Shown piece after piece: positions 46,925 through 54,537 of a stretch of 64,000 nt of DNA. Source of the stretch: Angomonas deanei. Its lineage: Eukaryota; Euglenozoa; Kinetoplastea; Trypanosomatida; Trypanosomatidae. The translations under genes were made by a program, and so were the position numbers. The notes beneath the pieces are model-generated. The model saw only the letters and a program-made list of their open reading frames with translations. It made no database searches and was not told the origin of the DNA. Each line of letters opens with the position of its first letter. The stretch's first letter is position 1. The DNA lies in contig LR877166.1 of NCBI GenBank assembly GCA_903995115.1, positions 372,001 through 436,000 of the forward strand, written 5' to 3'.

Positions 46925-46926
46925 AG
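46925..46926 (+). promoter_or_regulatory. Probable trans-splice acceptor AG
   Basis: TAG at the end of a tract of about 36 mostly pyrimidine bases (46890-46923). It sits inside the longer open frame from 46845 and sets the SmD3-like start at 46944. Confidence 0.65.
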
Positions 46927-46943
46927 CCAGTTCGTTTCATTGG

Positions 46944-47672
46944 ATGCCACCCAAGACATCCACCAAGGCCCCACAGCCGGAGGCAGTGGACGGACTGCCA
47001 GTGCCCGTCTCCGTCCTGCTTCACCTGCTAAAGAAGACGAACACGGACGGGGCGCCGATAGAGGTGGAGGTGGAGACCACGCAGGGGTACCTCTACCGTG
47101 GGCTACTCGTCCACATTGACGAACATTATAACTTGACCCTAAATGAGGCCGTCGTGCGGCGGGAACGATTGTTTGACGTGGCGCGGCTGGCGCGGCGGGA
47201 GCAGGAGGCGGCGCTGCTGCGACCTTACCAGACCACCTCCACGGTAGGAGGGACGAACACGGGTGGGAGTAGCTATGACACGCCGCAGGCACGGGCGGGG
47301 GAGCGAGGGGACTCCCGTACACAGCCGCGGTATGTGGGGACCGTGATGATTCGCAGTAGTAACTTATTCCTCGTGGTCTTTGAGCCCAAGGCGCTCCACG
47401 CGACCACAGGACCACGGAAGCGGCGGAGGGCGGCAGGGGCGTCAGGGGCGCTGTTTGAGCCTGCCACCGGTAGCAAGGAGGAGGAGGAGGCACAGAAGCT
47501 GGAGGAGAGTTCCCCCGCTGGCCAGGCCCGACAGCGACGAGAGGCCATGCTGGGCACGTTCCGCTCCGTGGTGACCTCTGTCACTAGAAAAATAGAAGCA
47601 GAGAAGAAAAGAATAGAGAAGAACGGCGCAAGCGATTGGGCGCCGATATCCCCAAGAAGGCCCCCGCCGTGA
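46944..47672 (+). CDS. Sm protein, SmD3-like, with a long insertion between the Sm motifs
   Basis: 242 residues beginning MPPKTSTKAPQ. Residues 19-71 give the N-terminal helix and Sm1 motif (LPVPVSVLLHLLK, VEVETTQGYLYRGLLVHID, with the Gly and Asn of the motif). Residues 129-150 give Sm2 (RYVGTVMIRSSNLFLVVFEP). The VPV start and the Y-RG segment match SmD3 best. About 55 residues, partly charged and partly Gly/Thr/Ser-rich, separate the two motifs, and a basic tail follows. It would be a core protein of spliceosomal snRNPs, here serving mainly trans-splicing. SmD3 rather than another Sm or LSm is tentative. Confidence 0.62.
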   Translation: MPPKTSTKAPQPEAVDGLPVPVSVLLHLLKKTNTDGAPIEVEVETTQGYLYRGLLVHIDEHYNLTLNEAVVRRERLFDVARLARREQEAALLRPYQTTSTVGGTNTGGSSYDTPQARAGERGDSRTQPRYVGTVMIRSSNLFLVVFEPKALHATTGPRKRRRAAGASGALFEPATGSKEEEEAQKLEESSPAGQARQRREAMLGTFRSVVTSVTRKIEAEKKRIEKNGASDWAPISPRRPPP

Positions 47673-47957
47673 AAAAGAAAAAGAAGTGATGACCAGAAAC
47701 TTCCGCACTTTTTGTAAAGTATTAAATAACAACAACAACAAACAAATAAATAATAATAAACAAAAAAACAGCCCATTCGCGTTTCTGCCACTTTGATGAA
47801 CGTTTACCGACTTTCTCTCTCATCACCACTGAACGAAACAGGAAATGACAGAGCTGCAATCCTAACAATAAAACGTTAATCGATTGGCTCATACATCTGT
47901 CTCTATAGAATCTACACCACATAGAAAAAACAAACAAGTACACCCCTGATTTCCCTC

Positions 47958-49289
47958 ATGTATGCGGTTCCATTGCTGAAAGTGGCCGACAGCGATTTCA
48001 CCTGCCCCGTGTGTTACGACTTGTACAGCGACCCGTGCAGTCTGGTCTGCGGTCACGTCTTCTGTAAGTCCTGCATCGCACGGTTCCTGGAGGAGCGGCC
48101 GCGCTGTCCGCTGTGCAACACCACGATCAAAAGTATGCGGGTGGTGACCCCCATCGCGAACCTCTCCCTCCTGTCTTCGCTATTCCGTGAGCTGGTGCCC
48201 GTCGCCGCTGGTGTGCTCCCTCTCACCGCCCGACCGGAGCGGGTCTCCCGTATTCGGTTTGATGGCATTAGCAGTCAAGTGAGCCTTGCTCCCAGCCAGG
48301 CGGACGAGGCCAACTTTACGCAGCGCATTGGCAGCCCGCCTCCCCCGCCGAGCGCGAGTCTTCCCTCCCCCACACCGGTGGTGGAGCCCGACGAGAGGCT
48401 GCCGGAGACCCCTGTGCTCCCCCAGCGGGTGCGACCGGCCGCCCCCCGCTCCCTCAGTGGCAGTTGGTCCCTCTGTCTCGTCCCCCCTTCCAAGCGGAAA
48501 GAGTCCCACGGCACCACGCATGCCTCCCTGCACCTCGGTGGGGACTGCGTGCTGTGTGGGCTGAACATAATGGACCGTACCAGTGTGCGTCGCTACCTCA
48601 AGTCCCTCCTCAAGAGTCCCACTTCTGATTGCAGCTCGGACTCGCTGTCGACCGTGACGGAGGCCCAGCTGGGGGCGCTGCTGGGGGCCCTGTGGGAGGT
48701 GCAGTGCTGCATGGTGGAGAGGGGCCGCAGCACCGTCTACTGCACCTCGCTCGCCCACCACAACTGCCTCGCGTGGGCCAGCCTGCTGCACACCTACACC
48801 AGCTGTCTCTTCCATGAGCAGACCCGCTTCACCACCGACGTGGTGCAGTACTCCCTGTATATCCCTCCCCTACAGTCCATCCAGCCACACAGTCTGACAG
48901 TGCTGCAGAAACTGACCCTCTTCCTCACCCAGAGCAGCAATCACAGCTTCCTCCAGGCGGCGACCGGGGCTGCCCCGCCGCCGGACCAGGTGTGCTACAT
49001 CTGCGGTAGGAACCAAATCACGCAGCAGCTGCCCTACACCGCCTTGCAGCCCTGCTGCCACTACGACCAGTGTGGCCGGCTGTTCCACTACCCCTGTGCA
49101 CTACTGGCGGGGGAGAAGAGCTGTGTGGTCTTTGGTCTGCAGGAGAGGGACGCGGAGAATAAGAACGTCCCACTGGATGGGGAGACCACAACGACGGTGG
49201 AGAAGAAGCGACCTCGGTTGGAGCCGGTGGAGCTGTGGTGCGGTCCTTGCTACCGTGAGGGGCACAAGCGGACCAAGAAAGCAAAGTGA
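47958..49289 (+). CDS. RING and extended-PHD (ePHD) protein, putative E3 ubiquitin ligase
   Basis: 443 residues. A C3HC4 RING lies at 16-53: CPVC, CGHVFCKSC and CPLC. After a Pro/Ser linker comes an ePHD at about 197-415. CVLCG is followed by the SLAHHNCLAWAS knuckle, then CYICG, a CCHYDQCGRLFHYPCALLAG core and a final CGPC pair. RING plus ePHD is the set found in plant BRCA1/BARD1 and in PHF7/G2E3-type ligases, which read chromatin. No BRCT repeats are present here. The gene lies directly upstream of H2A.Z, which need not mean a link in a polycistronic genome. Confidence 0.8.
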   Translation: MYAVPLLKVADSDFTCPVCYDLYSDPCSLVCGHVFCKSCIARFLEERPRCPLCNTTIKSMRVVTPIANLSLLSSLFRELVPVAAGVLPLTARPERVSRIRFDGISSQVSLAPSQADEANFTQRIGSPPPPPSASLPSPTPVVEPDERLPETPVLPQRVRPAAPRSLSGSWSLCLVPPSKRKESHGTTHASLHLGGDCVLCGLNIMDRTSVRRYLKSLLKSPTSDCSSDSLSTVTEAQLGALLGALWEVQCCMVERGRSTVYCTSLAHHNCLAWASLLHTYTSCLFHEQTRFTTDVVQYSLYIPPLQSIQPHSLTVLQKLTLFLTQSSNHSFLQAATGAAPPPDQVCYICGRNQITQQLPYTALQPCCHYDQCGRLFHYPCALLAGEKSCVVFGLQERDAENKNVPLDGETTTTVEKKRPRLEPVELWCGPCYREGHKRTKKAK

Positions 49290-49466
49290 CCTGTTGAAAA
49301 AAAAAAAAAAAAGAAACCATCATTATTATCCTAACTTTTTTTTTTTTATTTTCCTCACATGCCTTTTACTTATCCCTTGTACACATCCAACACCCCTACC
49401 TCTCTTTCTCCCTCCCATCAGGTTTCTACAAAGAACCTTCCATTTTTTTTTTCATTATATTTTACT

Positions 49467-49468
49467 AG
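49467..49468 (+). promoter_or_regulatory. Probable trans-splice acceptor AG
   Basis: First AG after a T/C-rich stretch (49442-49464). It gives a 22-base 5' UTR and confirms the H2A.Z start at 49491. Confidence 0.6.
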
Positions 49469-49490
49469 CTTCGTATTCTACTCTAACCAC

Positions 49491-50033
49491 ATGTCCTACA
49501 ACGGTGAGGAGCCTCAGGTGCCAGTCCCTGTCCAGCCCATCATGGCCGGTCCCGGGTCCGCGACGGCCGATCAGACCAGTATCGTCTCTGGCGGTAAGCT
49601 GGGCGGCAAGGGCGGCAAGGGTAAAGGTAAGGGCAAGGGCAAGCGTGGCGGTAAGACCGGTGGCAAGGGTGGCCGCCGTGAGCGCATGAGCCTCAGCGCC
49701 CGCGCCAACCTCAACTTCCCCGTCGGCCGCATTCACACCCGCCTGAAGGACGGTCTCTTCCGCAAACAGCGCTGCGGTGCCTCGGCCGCCATCTACTGTG
49801 CCGCCCTCCTGGAGTACCTGACCTCCGAGGTGATCGAGCTCGCGGGTGGCACGGCCCGCCACCTCAAAGCTAGACGCATCAAGCCCCGTCACATCCTCCT
49901 CGCCATCCGTGGCGACCAGGAGCTGAACCAAGTCGTCAACGCCACCATCTCTGGCGGTGGTGTGGTCCCTAACATCCACAAGGCACTCCTCAAGAAGTCC
50001 AAGAAGAAGAGCTCCAAGCGCGCCGCCAACTAA
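49491..50033 (+). CDS. H2AZ: Histone variant H2A.Z
   Basis: 180 residues. The N-terminal extension of about 65 residues has Gly/Lys repeats (GGKGGKGKGKGKGKRGGKTGG), as in trypanosomatid H2A.Z. The histone fold follows: ARANLNFPVGRIHTRLKDG, RCGASAAIYCAALLEYLTSEVIELAG, RIKPRHILLAIRGDQELNQVV and the GGVVPNIHK end. In T. brucei this variant pairs with H2B.V at transcription start regions (established knowledge). The frame is open upstream to 49359, but the splice acceptor at 49467 excludes that part. Confidence 0.93.
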   Translation: MSYNGEEPQVPVPVQPIMAGPGSATADQTSIVSGGKLGGKGGKGKGKGKGKRGGKTGGKGGRRERMSLSARANLNFPVGRIHTRLKDGLFRKQRCGASAAIYCAALLEYLTSEVIELAGGTARHLKARRIKPRHILLAIRGDQELNQVVNATISGGGVVPNIHKALLKKSKKKSSKRAAN

Positions 50034-50500
50034 GAAAGTGTATGTGTTTTTTTTTATTTGTTGTAATCACACACACATGCACACCCCAATGGAGCAGAGA
50101 TTTGTAAAGAAAAAAAGGGAAAGAAAGGAAGATGAAAAGGATGATCTTCTCTATTTCTTATTTTTTTCTTTGGCTGTAACAAAGTGAACCACTACCTTAA
50201 CTATAGATATCTGTTTTTTTTTTTTTTTCTGTTTCCCCCCTTTTCAGAAATGCGCGTATATTTTTGTTTTTAGGAATATATGAAAGAGGGAATTCTGTTT
50301 TTTTTTTTTTTAAATTATTTGTATGAATAGAACCAATTTTTTGGCGTCACCGTTTTCTTTTTTTTTTGTTTTTTCTTCGCCTCTTGGGTTCACTTTTTTC
50401 CTTTTTCAAGATATGCTGTACATTTTTTTTCCTCTGTTTCCTATTTCTTGTAGCAAAAAAAAAAAAATAAAATTAAAGTCAAATTAACCCATTACAACAA
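50034..50500. other. Intergenic, T-rich
   Basis: Many T8 to T14 runs. The tract ending in TAG at 50451-50453 is the likely splice acceptor for the complex I subunit gene. No gene seen. Confidence 0.6.
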
Positions 50501-51280
50501 ATGTGGAAACTACCGTTCCGCACCCCCCTAGTCCGTGGCGTCGCCGCTACCTCCTCCTTAGTCACCCCCTCCCGTGCGATCCACGGTGAGATGCGCCACA
50601 CCAACACCGACACCGACAACACCCGCATCCCATGGGACTTCACCACCGCCAGCTACGAAAAGATTCACAACGAGATCCTCCCCAAGTTCCCCCGCGGCAA
50701 GCGCATCTCCGCCACGATTCCGCTCCTGCACCTGGCGCAGCAGCAGCAGGGCGGCTACATCCCCGTCACCGCCATGTACAAGATTGCCAAAATCTGCGAG
50801 GTCCCCCCCATGCACGTCTTCGAGACGGTCACCTTCTACTCCATGTTCAATCGTCACCCCGTTGGGAAGTATCACATCCAGTTCTGCCGTACGACCCCCT
50901 GCATGCTGTGCGGCTCCGACGACCTGATGGAGAAGACCAAGGCGTACCTGAATATAGACATGCACGGCACCACCGCGGACGGCCTCATCACGATGGGGGA
51001 GTCGGAGTGCCTGGGGGCGTGCGTGAATGCTCCCATGCTAGTGGTCTCGGACTACAGCAACCCCCCGCACTACTCGTACGACTATCTAGAGGATCTCACG
51101 TGGGAGAGCCTGAAGCAGCTGATAGAAGACTTACGCAGTGGGAAGCCGTATAAGAAGGGACCGCAGCGACCCGACCGGAAGGTGTCGATGCCGGCGGGTG
51201 GGCGGACTTCTATTTTTTTTAAGGAGCCCCCGGCGCCGTACTGCCGTGATATCGACGCCAAGCCGGAGGAGAAGAAGTAA
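50501..51280 (+). CDS. NADH:ubiquinone oxidoreductase 24-kDa subunit (NDUFV2)
   Basis: 259 residues with a mitochondrial-type N-terminus (MWKLPFRTPLVRGVAATSS). The thioredoxin-like 2Fe-2S domain has all four ligands: Cys129 and Cys134 in CRTTPC, and Cys170 and Cys174 in CLGAC. Typical blocks include YIPVTAMYKIAKICEVPPMHVFETVTFYSMF and GKYHIQFCRTTPC. It forms the NADH-oxidising module of complex I with the 51-kDa subunit. Length is normal for the family, with a slightly long basic C-terminus. Confidence 0.94.
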   Translation: MWKLPFRTPLVRGVAATSSLVTPSRAIHGEMRHTNTDTDNTRIPWDFTTASYEKIHNEILPKFPRGKRISATIPLLHLAQQQQGGYIPVTAMYKIAKICEVPPMHVFETVTFYSMFNRHPVGKYHIQFCRTTPCMLCGSDDLMEKTKAYLNIDMHGTTADGLITMGESECLGACVNAPMLVVSDYSNPPHYSYDYLEDLTWESLKQLIEDLRSGKPYKKGPQRPDRKVSMPAGGRTSIFFKEPPAPYCRDIDAKPEEKK

Positions 51281-51884
51281 GATTAAGATTATAAACTTAG
51301 CTTAGCAGAAATACAAAAAAACAAAAAGAAAATTAAAAAATATTCGTAGTATTAGTGGACACCGTCATCCAAAGGCAGCGGCGCGGCTAGGATTTTAGTG
51401 TAGTAGTGAATTATGGTAGAAACAACGAAAGGGAAGCAGACTGTCGGTTGTTTTCTGTATTTGTATAAATATCAAACTAAAAACAACAACAACAATAACA
51501 TGATCATAATAATGCGCTGTGCCATGCTGTCTTTTGCGGTTTGTTCCTCTGTACACCTAACACACTTCTCTCTTTCATCTAACAATATTTTCACGTGTCA
51601 AAAAAGGAAATAAATTTAGTTTATTCTTTTCCTTTTTACCTTTTCTGTCTGATTTTTTTTGTATTTGGTTTTACCTAGGAAAACAAAGAGACAAAAAAAC
51701 CATCATTAAAAATAAACGAAGGGTAAATCAAGAAAAAGCAATCTATACACCGCTTTTTCCTTTTTATTATCTACAAATATTTATTTTCACATTCAATATA
51801 TAATCATTTTTTTTTTTTTTTTGCTATTAGTCCCTTCTATATACATAAATAACCATAAACCGTTACGCCCTCTATTAGTATATC
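51281..51884. other. Intergenic
   Basis: AT-rich, with T16 near 51809 just before the next gene. A 66-codon frame at 51413 includes an Asn run, but no domain or splice support is seen. Not annotated as a gene. Confidence 0.5.
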
Positions 51885-53027
51885 ATGCAGAAGGATGAGC
51901 CCACTCTCAATCGTGAATTAGCAGAGGCCATCCGTTCCCTGTTGGCGAGCTACGGGGTGACCATGGGAGAGGTGAACCTGCACCTCGGCCGACCTAGGCC
52001 CCCAACCCACCACAGTACCTCCCGAGGGGACAGCCCTCCGGAGCCCAACCCCATCAGCAACAGCACTAGTATCTTAGTCAAGAGTACCCGGGCGGACTCT
52101 CCCACGAGGGCCGACACAGGGAGCAGCAGCAGTGCGGTGGTGGTGTCGGTCCATTGGGCGGATAGCTTCACCCCCTTGGCTGGGGGGCTGGCGGTGACCC
52201 TCCCTCAGTGTTATAGTCGGCCGACCAGCCCTGACACGGAGGAGGAGCCGCTGCAGCGGATGAGCCCCATGACCCACAGTCTGCAGAGTGCGACCTCCCC
52301 CATGTCAGGGAAGCTGCGGCCCCAGCAGGTGGTGCGGGACGGGGATGGCTCCCGCCCCTCGAGCCGACTGCGCTCCTCCGGGCTGCTGCCGGACGGGACG
52401 GGGGACTCCCGCCTGGGGAGCCCTGTGACGCAGGAGCTGCGGCTAGGGAAGGGGGCCCGCCCGACCTCCGTCCGCTTCCCTGCCGAGAGTCCTGCCGCCG
52501 CCCCCCCGCGCGCCAGTCGCCGGCGGGAGAACAGCGCGAAAGGGGTCCGCAGCAGGCGCCCTGTGTTTAGCATTCTCAACACCAACAAGGAGGACGGCGG
52601 CCTCTCCCGGAGCAACATCTCTGTCCGGGTGGACGAGGGGGCCGACCCCCGCAGCCCGGTGCACGAGCCCTTGCTGGGGTCCAGGGCGGAGCAAGAGGCC
52701 AGCCGGCAGCGAGGGATCCTCCTCTCCGCCAGCCAACCCCGCTCCTTCTCCACGGCGCTGTCGGAGGATAGCACCCGCGGGGGGCAGTCCTTCGCCTTTA
52801 GTGACAGCGGCTCCTTCCGGCCGGCCTCCTCCTCTGGGCAGGACCGGCCGCTGGGCCTTCCCACCTTCAGCCGCAACGCCCCCTCGCCGGGCGACGTCCA
52901 CGCCATCACGGTCGAGGGGAAGGGCCTGCGAGGGCCGGGGCTGGTGAGCCCGCCAAAGACGCGCAACCCACGCCCTAGCCTCGTCTCCGAGAAGGGAGCC
53001 TCCACGAATGGGATCAACAAACAATAG
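51885..53027 (+). CDS. Low-complexity Ser/Pro/Arg-rich protein
   Basis: 380 residues. A short ordered N-terminus (ELAEAIRSLLASYGVTMGEVNLHLG, probably a helix pair) is followed by 350 residues rich in Ser, Pro, Gly and Arg, with many possible phosphorylation sites and no recognisable domain. It is GC-rich with a clean single frame. The C-terminus ends LVSEKGASTNGINKQ. Function unknown; it resembles the disordered regulatory or cytoskeletal proteins common in kinetoplastids. Confidence 0.6.
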   Translation: MQKDEPTLNRELAEAIRSLLASYGVTMGEVNLHLGRPRPPTHHSTSRGDSPPEPNPISNSTSILVKSTRADSPTRADTGSSSSAVVVSVHWADSFTPLAGGLAVTLPQCYSRPTSPDTEEEPLQRMSPMTHSLQSATSPMSGKLRPQQVVRDGDGSRPSSRLRSSGLLPDGTGDSRLGSPVTQELRLGKGARPTSVRFPAESPAAAPPRASRRRENSAKGVRSRRPVFSILNTNKEDGGLSRSNISVRVDEGADPRSPVHEPLLGSRAEQEASRQRGILLSASQPRSFSTALSEDSTRGGQSFAFSDSGSFRPASSSGQDRPLGLPTFSRNAPSPGDVHAITVEGKGLRGPGLVSPPKTRNPRPSLVSEKGASTNGINKQ

Positions 53028-53614
53028 TGTACAGTAGCAAATTGTTCTTTTTTTTTTTTTTTTCAAAAATATACCATATGCGTGTAAGTTTTTTTTTTTT
53101 TTTTTTGTTGAATATGTGAAACCTAATGACTACCTTTTTTTTTTTTTTTCCCTTACAAACTTTATTTTTCCTTGGAACAAAAAAACTGATATGAATCCAT
53201 TTTTGTTTTTCTCATTGATGTACATTGTTTTCTCGAGAATCATTCAAATGAAAGTATCAGATACAGACAGACAAGCTTCTTTTCGAGAGTACCACAATTT
53301 AGCTACTGCATATATATTACCATCAGTTTTTTTTTTTTTTTTTTTGTTATTGTTATTTTTTTTTTTTTTCCTTTTGCTCTCTTCAACCTATTCATTGTGT
53401 ACATGTACTTGTATCCGATATAAATATAGGTTTCTGTGGGGACGGCGTCATGCAATGGTATTTTTTTTTTTTTTTGCCGTTTTACCTTTTCTGCCGACTT
53501 TTTCACTCCCCACCCTTTCACAGTCAAATTCACGCTCTATAAAAGCTGTCCGCTCATAATCAAAGAGTACCTACTTTTTACATTATCTATACCATCTCCC
53601 CAGAGCACAGCTAC
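53028..53614. other. Intergenic, T-rich
   Basis: Several T13 to T19 runs. The acceptor CAG at 53601-53603, after a pyrimidine-rich stretch, fits the ATG at 53615, leaving an 11-base 5' UTR. A + strand frame at 53116 is mostly Phe from T tracts and is not a gene. Confidence 0.55.
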
Positions 53615-54526
53615 ATGTACCGTCCAGACAGGCGTACCGACCCCGCCGCCGCCCGCCTCGCCAACCCAACCGTTACCCCAGCGGAACCGTTGAGTTGGGG
53701 GGATAAGCTCGTGGGCGATGCGATCCGCAAGAAGACCACCAAAAAGCAGACGGGGCCCGCTAAAGTGAGTTCCTCGACTTCCCCACCCGCCACCGAGGGG
53801 AAGCGTTTTCAGTTTTGGCCGCAGGGGCACCCTCTTCACCAGGAGGGCCGCCAACAGCCGGCGGTGGAGCCCATGTGTTCCCCCCCCTCCCCGCCTTCCT
53901 CGCCTGCGGCCGGCGGTGCCAGCCGCCCCCTGACCGCTGGCTCAATTCTGTGTGGAGTTCCTTTGAATTCCCTGGCGCGGCCCTTCTGCGGGGGAAACAA
54001 CCGTCAACTGGTGATGGACCGGCCGAAAGTATCCTCTTGGTCTCCCCGACCGCCGTCCGCCGCGGCCGCCAGCAGTGTGGTGGACCTCACCTACAGTGAG
54101 GATACCAGCTCCAGCTCTAGCTCCCGCTCCGGTACGTATGCTGGCTTCAGTGACCATACCTTGAGGGTCGTGCGTGAGTTCAGGGAGAAGAACAGGCCTG
54201 CAAAGGGACGGCACACCATGTTGGACATCATCCTGCGAACGAACGTCACCGACAACGATGCCACCATTGTTGATGTCATTGGCAACGGTCCCACCTGCAT
54301 GGCGCCGTCGCTTCCTGCGATACCTGAGATATTTGTCTCCCCTGAGACAGACTCCTCCGATATGATCGTGAACTGGGAGGGTAGGAGGGCATACACGGAG
54401 TTCTTTCTCCCCACATTGGAGCCGAGTTACGACACGACATACACTCCAGTGCCTGGGATTGGTTTGATGTCTGCGGAGCAAAACCACGCGAATGCAACGG
54501 CTACAGTTGGTTTCCGTATCCTCTGA
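53615..54526 (+). CDS. N-terminal part of a SEN1/UPF1-type helicase gene
   Basis: 303 codons. A Pro/Ser-rich leader is followed by a Ser run (about 165-175) and a more ordered region (FSDHTLRVVREFREKNRP). An EGRRAYTEFFLPTLEPS segment resembles the Y-x-x-F-x-P-L-x-x-E motif that precedes the helicase core of SEN1-like proteins. The frame stops at 54526. The frame one base back, open through about 54421-54540, leads into the helicase, with no spacer long enough for a new transcript end and splice site. One gene with a frame change is the simplest reading. Confidence 0.5.
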   Translation: MYRPDRRTDPAAARLANPTVTPAEPLSWGDKLVGDAIRKKTTKKQTGPAKVSSSTSPPATEGKRFQFWPQGHPLHQEGRQQPAVEPMCSPPSPPSSPAAGGASRPLTAGSILCGVPLNSLARPFCGGNNRQLVMDRPKVSSWSPRPPSAAAASSVVDLTYSEDTSSSSSSRSGTYAGFSDHTLRVVREFREKNRPAKGRHTMLDIILRTNVTDNDATIVDVIGNGPTCMAPSLPAIPEIFVSPETDSSDMIVNWEGRRAYTEFFLPTLEPSYDTTYTPVPGIGLMSAEQNHANATATVGFRIL

Positions 54527-54537
54527 GCAGCACTGTT

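Noticed and set aside
51413-51613. 66-codon frame with an Asn run after the complex I subunit gene
   Set aside because: No pyrimidine tract before it, no domain, and composition like surrounding spacer.
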